From contig JAJRZQ010000025.1 in assembly GCA_024275165.1 (NCBI GenBank), positions 1 through 50,518 of the forward strand: a DNA stretch of 50,518 nt, written 5' to 3'. Below, in pieces: positions 25,639 to 33,243 of the stretch. The DNA is from a bacterium. Its GTDB lineage: Bacteria; SAR324; XYD2-FULL-50-16. Numbering within the stretch: the stretch's first letter is position 1; every line of letters starts with the position of its first letter. The notes beneath the pieces are model-generated. The model saw only the letters and a list, made by a program, of their open reading frames with translations, was not told the DNA's origin and ran no database searches. A program made the translations under genes and the position numbers.

Positions 25639-26745
25639 ATGAAGACCTATAAAATCGCGGGTCTCGCCGGCGATGGGATTGGCGAGGAAATCATGAACGA
25701 GGCCGTTAAGGTCTTAAAGGTTCTTGAAGAAAGAAACCCGGTCCAATTCGAGATTACCCAAGCCCTCTTTGGTGGGGTCGCCTACTTTAAAACCGGTCAA
25801 TCCTTCCCCGAAGAGACAAAAAAAATCTGTGACGAGGCCGATGCCATTTTAAAAGGCACCATTGGGCTCACCCACGCGGAATCGCAAAAAATTCCGGTGG
25901 AGGAGCGACCCGAGCGGGGCGCCTTACTCCCCTTGCGGAAACGATACAACACCTATGCGAACTTCCGCCCCGTGTACCTCCCGAAGTCCTTGGCGCATTT
26001 TAGTCCCCTCAAGGCCGAAGTCGTGGGGGAAGGGATTCATATCCTGATGATTCGCGAATTGGTGGGGGGGCTTTATTTTGGTAAAAAAGAGCGCGGGGTC
26101 AATGCCCAGGGCAAACGATTTGTGCATGAGCTTTTAGAATATGACGAAGATCAAATCCGTCAGGTGCAGATCGTCGCCTTTAAAGAAGCGATGAAACGCA
26201 AAAAAACTCTCCACAATGTGCAAAAAAACAATGTCTTATTGAGTTCGGTCTTGTGGAATGAGATTTTAGACGAAGTCCATCAAGATTATCCCGAGGTGAA
26301 GGTAGAGCATATTTTGGTCGACGCGGCAGCGACCTACCTCTGCCTAAACCCCACCCAGTTAGATGTCATGGTGATGGAAAACATGTTTGGCGATATTTTA
26401 TCCGATCAGGCCGGGGGGATTTTAGGCAGCTTGGGCCTCATGCCCAGCGCCTGCATCGGCCCCGATAAGGCCTACTACGAGCCAAGCCACGGGTCTGCCC
26501 CCGATATTGCGGGGAAAAACATCGCCAATCCCTACTCCATGATCGGCAGCGTGGCCATGATGTTGGAGATGAGCTTTGGCATGAAACAAGAAGCCGACAA
26601 CCTCTGGAAAGCCATGCAAGAAGTTTTTATCCAGGGCTACACCACCCCGGATTTATCTAAATTCGGCGGATCGGCTAAGCAAATCAGCACCAGCGCCTTT
26701 GGCGACAAGGTAGTTGAAGAACTCTTGAAAATGCCGAAGGTTTAG
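25639..26745 (+). CDS. leuB: 3-isopropylmalate dehydrogenase
   Basis: The third committed step of leucine synthesis: NAD-dependent oxidation and decarboxylation of 3-isopropylmalate. It has 368 residues. GDGIGEEIMNEAVKVL at the N-terminus, RELVGGLYFG near 137, MENMFGDILSDQAGGILGSL near 236, and EPSHGSAPDIAGKNIANP near 282 are the standard LeuB signatures. It is separate from other leucine genes, and follows cyoE by nine bases. Its stop (TAG, 26743-26745) marks the left edge of the AT-richer insert. Confidence 0.95.
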   Translation: MKTYKIAGLAGDGIGEEIMNEAVKVLKVLEERNPVQFEITQALFGGVAYFKTGQSFPEETKKICDEADAILKGTIGLTHAESQKIPVEERPERGALLPLRKRYNTYANFRPVYLPKSLAHFSPLKAEVVGEGIHILMIRELVGGLYFGKKERGVNAQGKRFVHELLEYDEDQIRQVQIVAFKEAMKRKKTLHNVQKNNVLLSSVLWNEILDEVHQDYPEVKVEHILVDAAATYLCLNPTQLDVMVMENMFGDILSDQAGGILGSLGLMPSACIGPDKAYYEPSHGSAPDIAGKNIANPYSMIGSVAMMLEMSFGMKQEADNLWKAMQEVFIQGYTTPDLSKFGGSAKQISTSAFGDKVVEELLKMPKV

Positions 26746-26806
26746 ACTATGTTCTAAAGAAGAATCCCTGCCCCCTAGTGGAAATAAACTTTAAAATAGG
26801 CATGAG

Positions 26807-27439
26807 TTGGTTTATAGTAATACGCAACTAGAGGCTATTTTAGGTGATTTGGAATCCGACCTGTACGAAAGGAAAGAAGCCTGGAAAGGAAAGGTTCCAG
26901 ATGCAGGTCGAGCAGCGGTTTGTGCCTTTGCCAACGACCTCCCAGACCACCAAAAACCTGGCATCCTCTTTGTCGGAGTAGACGATAACGGCACCCCCAC
27001 AGGTTTGGAGATTACAGACCAGTTATTACAAACTCTTGCGGATATTAAAACAGACGGACAGATTTTACCTCAACCGAGCCTGATCATTGAAAAAAGAAAG
27101 CTTAAAGACATTGAAGTTGCCGTGATTTCGGTACAACCTGCCACTTCCCCCCCTGTTCGCTACAAAGGACGCATTTACATTCGTACAGGCCCCCGAAAAG
27201 GCATCGCAAGTGCTCAAGACGAAGCCGTTTTAAACGAAAAGCGACGGTTTAAGGATATTCCTTTTGATATCCAACCCTTCGCTTCTGCGACTCTAGAGGA
27301 TATTGATCGAAGAAGTTTTGAAGAGGAGTATTTGCCTCAAGCAACGGAAATCCGGAGCTTCAATTTACCATCGAAGCAACAACAATTCTGTGTACTCTTT
27401 GGAGGTGTACATGACCGTTCCAGTTTTAACCTTTTTTAA
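26807..27439 (+). CDS. AlbA_2 domain protein, apparently C-terminally truncated
   Basis: A 210-residue frame with the Schlafen-type AlbA_2 domain (COG2865-like), usually an N-terminal nucleic-acid-binding module. It opens LEAILGDLESDLYERKEAW, then CAFANDLPDHQKPGILFVGVD and, near residue 120, RYKGRIYIRTGPRK, all typical of the domain. Family members often run to 400 or more residues past the FEEEYLPQA segment; here that segment (near 170) is followed by an unlike 35-residue tail and a stop. The tail overlaps the ParA start by 29 bases. The TTG start lacks a strong ribosome binding site; an out-of-frame ATG lies five bases before. It is probably a decayed or standalone form. Confidence 0.65.
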   Translation: MVYSNTQLEAILGDLESDLYERKEAWKGKVPDAGRAAVCAFANDLPDHQKPGILFVGVDDNGTPTGLEITDQLLQTLADIKTDGQILPQPSLIIEKRKLKDIEVAVISVQPATSPPVRYKGRIYIRTGPRKGIASAQDEAVLNEKRRFKDIPFDIQPFASATLEDIDRRSFEEEYLPQATEIRSFNLPSKQQQFCVLFGGVHDRSSFNLF

Positions 27440-28415
27440 CAATAAGGGCGGCGTAGGAAAAACCTCTTTAGTTTATCATGTCGCGTGGATGTTATCTGAA
27501 ATGAGGAAAAGGGTGGTTGTGGTCGATTTAGATCCGCAAACCAATCTGACTACCGCTTTTTTAGACGAAAATCGGCTCGCCGAGATTTGGCTTCATGACT
27601 GCAAGGAAAAACCCAATACGATTTATCGTGCTGTTCGCCCCTTAACCCGTGTCGGTGATCTACTCAACCCAAAAACAGAAAGCATTAACCATAATCTATG
27701 GTTAATACCAGGGGATGTGGCTTTATCTGAATTTGAAGAACCTTTAGCAGAATGCTGGATCAAAACCATGGGCAGCGGAGATGAGCTATATCGTTCTTTT
27801 CGCATTGTTACCGCATTCTGGCAAGTGGCACAAAAAGTGGCCGAATTCCAAAACGCCGACCTCATTATCGCTGATATAGGCCCTAACTTAGGAGCTTTAA
27901 ACCGTAGTGTTTTGGTAGCCAGTGATTATATCATCATTCCTCTCGCAGCAGATATCTATTCCCTGCAAGGTCTAACAAACCTTGGCCCCACCTTGACTCG
28001 ATGGAAACAAGATTGGAAAAAAAGAGTCGAGAACTGGCAGAATCCCTCGTTTGACATCCCTAACGGAAACATGCGGCCTATCGGTTATATTTGCCAACAG
28101 CACGCCGTCCGAAATAACAAACCGGTTCAAGCCTATGATAAATGGCTCAATAAAATTCCCGACGAATATCGGAATAGTATCCTTAGAAGCAAAGATCAAC
28201 CTACCCACCTCAAACCGGATAAGGATCCCTTGTGTCTAGCCACCATTAAGCATTACCGTAGTCTGGTTCCCATGGCGCAAGAACAAAGAAAGCCCATTTT
28301 TCACTTAACCACGGCCGATGGCGCTATCGGAAGCCATTATAACGCGGTGCAAGCAGCTTATGCAGACTTTGAAAAGCTGACAAAAAAAATTCTTAAAAAA
28401 ATACAATTTTCCTGA
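27411..28415 (+). CDS. ParA/MinD-type ATPase, no ParB partner
   Basis: A 334-residue ATPase of the ParA family. The deviant Walker A NNKGGVGKT (residues 10-18) with signature lysine K12, switch I DLDPQTN (39-45) and Walker-B-like LIIADIGPN are intact. The C-terminal half is longer and more divergent than in plasmid ParA proteins. The ATG at 27411 has GGAGG five bases upstream, so the longer in-frame start at 27303 is rejected. No ParB or parS site is apparent. It overlaps the AlbA_2 frame by 29 bases, implying cotranscription. It could act in partitioning, positioning or defence; function is unknown. Confidence 0.8.
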   Translation: MTVPVLTFFNNKGGVGKTSLVYHVAWMLSEMRKRVVVVDLDPQTNLTTAFLDENRLAEIWLHDCKEKPNTIYRAVRPLTRVGDLLNPKTESINHNLWLIPGDVALSEFEEPLAECWIKTMGSGDELYRSFRIVTAFWQVAQKVAEFQNADLIIADIGPNLGALNRSVLVASDYIIIPLAADIYSLQGLTNLGPTLTRWKQDWKKRVENWQNPSFDIPNGNMRPIGYICQQHAVRNNKPVQAYDKWLNKIPDEYRNSILRSKDQPTHLKPDKDPLCLATIKHYRSLVPMAQEQRKPIFHLTTADGAIGSHYNAVQAAYADFEKLTKKILKKIQFS

Positions 28416-28433
28416 TCTACCTGATTTTTTGAC

Positions 28434-29234
28434 CTAACAGCAAAACCAAGTCCCCCGCCCCCCTTGGGCGATTTTTTTGATTCCCTTGCCGCAGCGGGGA
28501 CAAGGTTGCCCCTCCTTGCCGTAAACCTGCAAAAAATTTTGGAATTCTCCCTGTTTATCATCCACCCGTCGGTAGTCTGAAATGCTTGTCCCATTGTGTT
28601 TTAGGGCCAGGTTTAAAATACGCTTGGTTTCGCTTAAAAAGCGTTCCCAATCAGCTGAAGTCAGGCGCCCCGCTTGTTTTGTCGGGTTCAGCCTTGCCCC
28701 AAACAGAATCTCACAAGCGTAGATATTGCCGAGTCCTGCCAAAGTACGCTGATCCATGATGAATTCTTTGATGCTTTTGCGGGTTTTTTTGGCCCGGGCT
28801 TTCATCTCCAGCGCACTAGGCGGAGCGCTCAAGGCATCGGGGCCGAGTCGTCGCAGCCGGGGGTGGTTTTCTGCATTGGTGATAAACTCCACAAAACCAA
28901 AACAACGGATTTCAGAAAAAATCAGGTTCGCCCCGTTGGAGAGATGAAAAATCACCCGATCATGCGCTTTGAAGGCTTGAGGATGAGCATCGTAAACAAA
29001 TTTACCCGACATCCCCAAATGAGCCAGCATGGCCCCTTGGCTCAAGTGAAAAAGCAAGTATTTCGCTTTGCGCTCAACCTGTTGAAAGCTACAACCTGTT
29101 AAGCTCTGTACAAAAGCCCCATGATCCTTTCGCACCACCGAGGGGCGCAAGACTTCCACTTGAGCAATCACCTGCCCGGGCAATACTTGTCGCAACTCCC
29201 GGCAAATGGTTTCTACTTCAGGGAGTTCAGGCAC
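28434..29234 (-). CDS. mutM: Formamidopyrimidine-DNA glycosylase, zinc finger incomplete
   Basis: MutM excises 8-oxoguanine and formamidopyrimidines. It starts GTG-PELPEVETICREL, with catalytic P2 and E3. KDHGAFVQSL, LAHLGMSGKF and the helix-two-turn-helix AGLGNIYACEILFGA are conserved. The C-terminal zinc finger starts CPRCGKGI and has its third cysteine in TWFC, but one further Cys codon is followed directly by TAG, so the fourth ligand and the usual terminal Gln are absent. The stop lies 18 bases from the end of the ParA-like gene, at the edge of the accessory insert. The GTG overlaps the PlsC stop by eight bases. Confidence 0.92.
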   Translation of the reverse strand: MPELPEVETICRELRQVLPGQVIAQVEVLRPSVVRKDHGAFVQSLTGCSFQQVERKAKYLLFHLSQGAMLAHLGMSGKFVYDAHPQAFKAHDRVIFHLSNGANLIFSEIRCFGFVEFITNAENHPRLRRLGPDALSAPPSALEMKARAKKTRKSIKEFIMDQRTLAGLGNIYACEILFGARLNPTKQAGRLTSADWERFLSETKRILNLALKHNGTSISDYRRVDDKQGEFQNFLQVYGKEGQPCPRCGKGIKKIAQGGRGTWFCC

Positions 29235-30006
29235 GGGGATTGGACTTGCTGATTCCGGGGAAGCCCTCCCCTTCCGGTAAAGGAGCCGGATAAGAATGAG
29301 GCAGGGGGTCGCCGGCGATCAGCGCTTCCATGGTTTGGCGCAAATCGGCCATCAGCTTTTTCCGCCCCCTTTCCCCATAATTTTGCGTTTCAATGGGTTT
29401 GCCCAGGCGCAGCGTTACCTCGCAACCCTTGACAATGGATACCTTGCCCTTCGGCATAATCTTTTCACTCCCTAAGATCACACTAGGCACGATCACCGCC
29501 TTCATATCCATCGCCATCTTAAATCCCCCAGGCTTAAAATTGCCCAGTTCACCGTTTTCAGAACGGGTTCCCTCCGGGGCAATCCAGATCATTACCCCCT
29601 CTTTCATCTTTTCTTTCGCCTGTTCCAAGGACTCCATTGCTTTTTGCGCGTCCCGCCGATCAATGGAGATAAATTCCGCCCGCCGCATGGCAGCCGACCA
29701 TAGAGGAATGTCAAAGAGCTCTTTTTTGGCCAGCATGCGAATGGTCCATTGACTCAAACCCAAAATAGAAATGGGAATATCGTAAAAGCTGCGATGATTG
29801 CACATTAAGATATAGGGTTGATGCGGCTTCAGCAGAATCGGCTCGTCATATTCCACCCGAACCTTCACCCTTGCTTGATGGATCAAGTTTTGGGCCCAAG
29901 AGACCAACCTTTTTTGGATTCTTTTTCTGGAAAAGGGAAAGGGCGCCTCCATCAAGGTCGCCAAAGAAACCCTTAAGGTACTTAAAAACATACGAAAAAA
30001 AACCAA
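29227..30006 (-). CDS. 1-acyl-sn-glycerol-3-phosphate acyltransferase family protein
   Basis: A 259-residue PlsC-type acyltransferase that adds the second acyl chain to lysophosphatidate, or a related acyltransferase. Motif I is NHRSFYD (NHx4D) near residue 70, and motif III is APEGTRSENGEL near 143. An N-terminal hydrophobic helix suggests membrane association. The TTG start at 30006 has AGGAGG four bases upstream; an ATG five codons later is possible. It forms a tight run with mutM downstream and the DsbD-like gene upstream. The C-terminal 30 residues (LPHSYPAPLPEGEGFPGISK) are proline-rich and poorly conserved. Confidence 0.87.
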   Translation of the reverse strand: MVFFRMFLSTLRVSLATLMEAPFPFSRKRIQKRLVSWAQNLIHQARVKVRVEYDEPILLKPHQPYILMCNHRSFYDIPISILGLSQWTIRMLAKKELFDIPLWSAAMRRAEFISIDRRDAQKAMESLEQAKEKMKEGVMIWIAPEGTRSENGELGNFKPGGFKMAMDMKAVIVPSVILGSEKIMPKGKVSIVKGCEVTLRLGKPIETQNYGERGRKKLMADLRQTMEALIAGDPLPHSYPAPLPEGEGFPGISKSNPRA

Positions 30007-30014
30007 CAGCCCTC

Positions 30015-30470
30015 CTAACGCGTTGTGGTAAAAGCCGATTTTTGCGGCAAACTACAGATAAATTGATCGCAAATTTGATAGAGCAAATAACCGGTTACCG
30101 GGCCTTGGAGATTTTTGGAAAAACTTGCCCTCAGGCGCATTTCCCGCTCATGCGCCAACAGTTCGATACCAAAAGCTTGATCCAATATTTTTTTGGCTTT
30201 GGATTCGGTTAAATCTTCTTTGGGGACTTCCACCCCTGGGGACAAAAAAAGTCTCGTGGGTTGCGGCCCCAGTTCGGGATCCACATAAATCGAATATAAA
30301 TGCGCCCCTGGGGGAATGCGTACCCAGAGTTCTAAGTGATTTTGCCTTATTTCCGCAAGAATCTCACCCAGGACTAAGCTTGATGGAGAAACCCATACCT
30401 GGGCAGAGCCAAAAAGGGGCATGGCGACAAGCAAAAAAAAGCCAAGAAGAAAAAAACGCATTTTTTGCAC
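30015..30470 (-). CDS. Standalone DsbD N-terminal (alpha) domain-like protein
   Basis: A 151-residue exported protein (signal peptide about 1-23, ending SAQ). It matches the immunoglobulin-like alpha domain of DsbD, which passes electrons to periplasmic thiol partners. The redox pair is visible in YQICDQFICSLPQK near 131-143 (C-x4-C). No membrane domain or thioredoxin-like gamma domain follows, so electron input would need another protein such as CcdA. The stop lies eight bases before plsC, so both are likely one transcript. It could instead be a partner for cytochrome maturation. Confidence 0.75.
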   Translation of the reverse strand: MQKMRFFLLGFFLLVAMPLFGSAQVWVSPSSLVLGEILAEIRQNHLELWVRIPPGAHLYSIYVDPELGPQPTRLFLSPGVEVPKEDLTESKAKKILDQAFGIELLAHEREMRLRASFSKNLQGPVTGYLLYQICDQFICSLPQKSAFTTTR

Positions 30471-30587
30471 CCCTCTGAGTCATTTTGGAATTAAAATAGC
30501 ATTCCTTTTTAAAGAAGCCAAGCCGCCAAAAGGCTTTTGCAGGGTTCCAAGGTAGGCTCAAGTCCTTTTTTTTTTAACAAATGGGGT

Positions 30588-30616
30588 TTGCCAAGGGTGT
30601 TTTCTTGGGTTAATGT
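30588..30616 (+). promoter_or_regulatory. Candidate promoter for the IHF-like gene
   Basis: TTGCCA (30588-30593), 17 bases, and TAATGT (30611-30616) precede the ATG at 30656, with GAGGA at 30648-30652 as ribosome binding site. The -35 is strong and the -10 weak. Confidence 0.35.
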
Positions 30617-30655
30617 GTTATTCTAGGTCAATCTACAGCCATATTACGAGGAACC

Positions 30656-30937
30656 ATGACGAGGATTAAGGAAGACATCATTCGAGATGTAATGAACCGA
30701 ATCACCCTAGACCGAAAATACGCAAAAAACTTGGTAGAAACCATTTTAAAAATCATGAAAAACAGCTTGGAACAGAGCGAAGAAGTCATGATTTCCGGGT
30801 TTGGCCATTTTAAGGTACGCCGCAAGAACCCCAGAATGGGTAGAAACCCCAAGACAAAAGAATCTTACGAAATTTCTGAGCGCACGGTGGTCACCTTTTA
30901 CCCCTCTAAAGTTTTTCGTAAGGAATTGAACTCCTAG
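30656..30937 (+). CDS. ihfA: IHF/HU-family DNA-bending protein (IHF alpha-like)
   Basis: A 93-residue histone-like protein. MTRIKEDIIRDVMNRI is the IHF alpha N-terminal helix; EEVMISGFGHFKVRRKNPRMGRNPKTKE carries the beta-arm with GRNPKT at its tip, including the intercalating proline. It bends DNA as a dimer and helps recombination, replication and sigma54 promoters. GAGGA lies four bases from the ATG. It stands alone, unlike the common pheT-ihfA pairing, although pheT is in the window 10 kb away. The assignment to alpha rather than beta is by resemblance. Confidence 0.9.
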   Translation: MTRIKEDIIRDVMNRITLDRKYAKNLVETILKIMKNSLEQSEEVMISGFGHFKVRRKNPRMGRNPKTKESYEISERTVVTFYPSKVFRKELNS

Positions 30938-30985
30938 CCCGGCGGCAAGGCCCAAACAAACCTTTTTTCCCTTGAGGTTTTTGCC

Positions 30986-31417
30986 GTGAATAAATTCCTG
31001 GCAGGGGCATTGACCCTTTTGTTTTTTCTTTCAAGCCTTACCCCTCTCATGGCGCAGGATGAAGCCCCTTTGACGCTTCAAAAAAATCCCCCCATGAGGA
31101 ATGTTTTTTTTAATGTGCTCTGGGGCTCGATGGCTGGTGGAATGACTTATGTCTCCTTATCCATCTTGGATGATTCCAAGCCCAAAGGAGAACGCTACTC
31201 CTTTAAAAACCTGACCAGTAAATTTATCTTAGGCGCTACGGGAGGGGGGTTGCTTGGATTGGCCGCGGGGGCATACTTTTCCTTATCCGATATCAGCTTT
31301 GACCCGAATCGCTCTCGCATCAGCCAGAACTTGAGTCAGCCCGGCCTGCCCGATGAAGGGCCCCGGCAAATGCGCGCGGATCAAATCCCCCTATTGCATG
31401 TCAATGTTCGATTTTAG
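30986..31417 (+). CDS. Small exported hypothetical protein with hydrophobic glycine-rich segment
   Basis: A 143-residue protein from a GTG start with GAGG nine bases upstream. A signal peptide covers about 1-24 (LLFFLSSLTPLMAQ). Two hydrophobic, glycine-rich stretches follow (VLWGSMAGGMTYVSLSIL and ILGATGGGLLGLAAGAYFSL), which could form membrane hairpins. The C-terminal 40 residues are polar and end with HVNVRF. No family is recognised. The glycine pattern resembles small envelope lipoproteins or glycine-zipper proteins, but that is only a resemblance. It lies 48 bases after ihfA and 33 bases before folK on the same strand. Confidence 0.65.
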   Translation: MNKFLAGALTLLFFLSSLTPLMAQDEAPLTLQKNPPMRNVFFNVLWGSMAGGMTYVSLSILDDSKPKGERYSFKNLTSKFILGATGGGLLGLAAGAYFSLSDISFDPNRSRISQNLSQPGLPDEGPRQMRADQIPLLHVNVRF

Positions 31418-31450
31418 TCCTTGAGAGTTCATTTTTATAGATAAACCAAA

Positions 31451-31960
31451 ATGCCCCGAGTTCTGTTGGGGTTGGGCTCAAGCCTCGACCCCTTAATTCA
31501 TCTCGCTCAAGCCAGACAAGCCCTCACCCTTCGCTTTGGCCCTCTCAAAGCGAGCCGCGTCTACCAAAGTGCCCCCTATCACCATTTAGATCAGCCCCCT
31601 TACTCCAATCAGGTTCTTTCGCTGCAAACCCGTCGCGACCCCCTGGAGGTATTAGACCAAATCTTAGAAATCGAGCGGAGCTTAGGGCGAGTTCGTGGGG
31701 AACGGCGTTGGGAAAACCGAAGTTTGGATATTGACATCTTAGATTACGCCGGTCAGGTTTTAGATAGTTCACGCCTAACTCTGCCCCATTATGACCTAGC
31801 GGGAAGAGATTTTTTCCTGCTCCCTTTAGCCGAGGTCGAACCCGACTATATTCATCCGCGCAGTCAAAAAAACCTCGCGACCCTCATTGCCGAGATTCCC
31901 CCACAACTGCAAACCCAGGCGACCCCCTTTCATGAAGATCGTAACGATTCCCTACTTTGA
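31451..31960 (+). CDS. folK: 2-amino-4-hydroxy-6-hydroxymethyldihydropteridine diphosphokinase
   Basis: HPPK transfers pyrophosphate from ATP to the pterin in folate synthesis. The protein is 169 residues. LLGLGSSLDP opens the ferredoxin-like fold; the signature RRWENRSLDIDIL (near 82-94) contains the two catalytic aspartates DxD. LPHYDLAGRDFFLLPLAEV is the conserved C-terminal strand-helix. No strong ribosome binding site is seen. Its 3' end overlaps the glyoxalase II start by 29 bases, implying coupled translation. Partner folP or folB is not in the window. Confidence 0.92.
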   Translation: MPRVLLGLGSSLDPLIHLAQARQALTLRFGPLKASRVYQSAPYHHLDQPPYSNQVLSLQTRRDPLEVLDQILEIERSLGRVRGERRWENRSLDIDILDYAGQVLDSSRLTLPHYDLAGRDFFLLPLAEVEPDYIHPRSQKNLATLIAEIPPQLQTQATPFHEDRNDSLL

Positions 31961-32684
31961 CAACAATTTTGCTCACCTGCTCACCGATGGGGAGGATGTA
32001 GCTATTTTTGATTGCGGCTCTGATAAAGAGGTCTTTCAGGCCTTAGGGGATTTAGGATTAAGGCCCACCCATCTTTTTGTAACCCACCATCACCATGATC
32101 ATCTAGGCGGGGTAGAGAGCCTGCTCCATCGCTTTAAGGAGCTCAAACTGTACCACCCCCCATTCAACAAGCCCTTTTGTCGGGTGGAAGGCGTGGTCGC
32201 AGAAGGGGACAAAATCCCTTTTGGAAAGGGGTACATCTCAATATTTTCAACTCCTTATCATACAAGAACCAGCGTTTGCTACCTCTATCAAGGCAACCTC
32301 TTTGTAGGAGACAGTCTTTTTTTATTCGGCTGTGGCCACCTCTTTGAAGGGCGCCCCAAAGACCTTTACCGTGCCATGGAACGCTTCAAAAGCCTGCCTG
32401 AGGAGGTTCAACTCTTTGTAGGACACGATTACGCCAACAGCAACCTCCGTTTTGCCCAGGCAGTAGAGCCCCATAACCGGCAAATTCAAGAGCGGGCAAA
32501 AAAAATTCGCCACCGCCTGAACCAAGGGGAATTCATCTCCATGACCACGGTAGAAGAAGAAAAACAAACCAACCCCTTTTTGCGCATTGAGCAACCCACG
32601 GTGATCGCGGCGATTGATCCGGAAAAAAAATTCAGCCCCAGCGAGCGAATGGGCCGTTTACGCCAGTGGAGAAACCACTTCTGA
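31932..32684 (+). CDS. gloB: Hydroxyacylglutathione hydrolase (glyoxalase II) family
   Basis: A 250-residue metallo-beta-lactamase-fold hydrolase. THHHHDHLGGVES near residue 54 is the metal-binding THxHxDH motif; FVGDSLFLFGCG contains the bridging Asp, and HDYANSNLRFA the last histidine. The C-terminal region (after 170) includes KKIRHRLNQ, typical of the substrate domain that binds glutathione. It would hydrolyse S-lactoylglutathione to lactate. The ATG at 31932 begins at the conserved MKIVTIPYFDNNF, inside the folK end; an upstream in-frame start lacks homology. No glyoxalase I gene is seen nearby. Confidence 0.88.
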   Translation: MKIVTIPYFDNNFAHLLTDGEDVAIFDCGSDKEVFQALGDLGLRPTHLFVTHHHHDHLGGVESLLHRFKELKLYHPPFNKPFCRVEGVVAEGDKIPFGKGYISIFSTPYHTRTSVCYLYQGNLFVGDSLFLFGCGHLFEGRPKDLYRAMERFKSLPEEVQLFVGHDYANSNLRFAQAVEPHNRQIQERAKKIRHRLNQGEFISMTTVEEEKQTNPFLRIEQPTVIAAIDPEKKFSPSERMGRLRQWRNHF

Positions 32685-32708
32685 ATTTGCGCCCTCCTGC
32701 ATTTTCAG

Positions 32709-32737
32709 GTGGCAAAGCAGCTTGAAAGGAGTATATT
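32709..32737 (+). promoter_or_regulatory. Candidate sigma70 promoter for the hibernation factor
   Basis: GTGGCA (32709-32714), 17 bases, TATATT (32732-32737), then the ATG at 32811 behind a GAGGAG box. The adjacent TGGCA...TTGA resembles a sigma54 site but has wrong spacing. Confidence 0.4.
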
Positions 32738-32810
32738 TAACCTGTCCACAAAAGCGCGATGGATCGCGCTCGAATCTACGGCAAAAAGCCAAACTAGAGG
32801 AGTAAAAGAT

Positions 32811-33194
32811 ATGGATTTAAATATTTCCGCTAAACACATGGAACTCACCGACGGTTTAAAACAGCACATTGAAGAACGCATGGGCCGCATCCGCAAATAT
32901 ACCGATGCCCCCTTACACGCGGAAGTGCATATTGGGGTTGAAAAATACCGCAATCACATCCACGCGACCGTCAAGGGGAAAGGCGCCGCCTTAAACAGCG
33001 AAGCCCAAGACCCAAACAGCATGTATAAGGCCATTGACCTTTGTGTCGAAAAGCTGGAAAAACAAATGAGGCGGAATAAAAAAAATATCTACCATGACAA
33101 AAAAGTAGGCAAGGAATTCTTGCGAAAGCAGCAAATCGCCGAAAAAGTCTCACCGGCGAAAACCGAAGAAGAAGTTTTAGACGATATCTCATAA
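32811..33194 (+). CDS. raiA: Ribosome hibernation-promoting factor / RaiA family
   Basis: A 127-residue short-form hibernation factor that binds the 30S A and P sites and inactivates ribosomes in stationary phase or starvation. MDLNISAKHMELTDGLKQHI begins the beta-alpha-beta-beta-beta-alpha fold; EVHIGVEKYRNHIHATVKGKG and YKAIDLCVEKLEKQMRRNK are conserved. It has no long C-terminal dimerisation domain; the last 30 residues are charged. The ATG at 32811 is chosen for its GAGGAG box; a longer in-frame start at 32709 lies inside the promoter. A terminator follows directly, so it is monocistronic. Confidence 0.92.
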   Translation: MDLNISAKHMELTDGLKQHIEERMGRIRKYTDAPLHAEVHIGVEKYRNHIHATVKGKGAALNSEAQDPNSMYKAIDLCVEKLEKQMRRNKKNIYHDKKVGKEFLRKQQIAEKVSPAKTEEEVLDDIS

Positions 33195-33198
33195 TGCT

Positions 33199-33229
33199 AA
33201 AAAAGCCGGGGGGCAACCCGGCTTTTTTA
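33199..33229 (+). terminator. Rho-independent terminator after raiA
   Basis: AAAAAGCCGGG and CCCGGCTTTTTT form a GC-rich stem with a short loop, then a T-run, starting five bases after the stop codon. Confidence 0.9.
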
Positions 33230-33243
33230 CTCGGACTGGATGA

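Larger units (their letters stand above)
26746..28433. other. AT-richer accessory insert between leuB and mutM
   Basis: Base composition is visibly lower in G+C than in leuB or the following genes. The region carries only a truncated AlbA_2 protein and a ParA-like ATPase, both plus-strand, with no housekeeping function. Its right end meets the 3' end of mutM, which lacks its final residues. No direct repeats or integrase were seen, so the mechanism of arrival is unknown. Confidence 0.55.

Noticed and set aside
27303-27410. Longer N-terminus for the ParA-like protein
   Set aside because: The extra 36 residues overlap the AlbA_2 frame and show no homology; ATG 27411 has a GGAGG box and the family N-terminus.
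26746-28433. Integrated plasmid or integrative element with att sites
   Set aside because: No integrase, no replication gene, no ParB, no tRNA target and no flanking direct repeats were seen.
3465-30554. CCAAGGTA in three intergenic regions (3465, 24614, 30547)
   Set aside because: The shared core is only eight bases and flanks differ, so chance is adequate. The palindrome at 3466 is kept as a separate weak feature.
32708-32725. Sigma54 promoter before raiA
   Set aside because: TGGCA and TTGA are present but the spacing is one base too long and the GC dinucleotide of the -12 box is missing.
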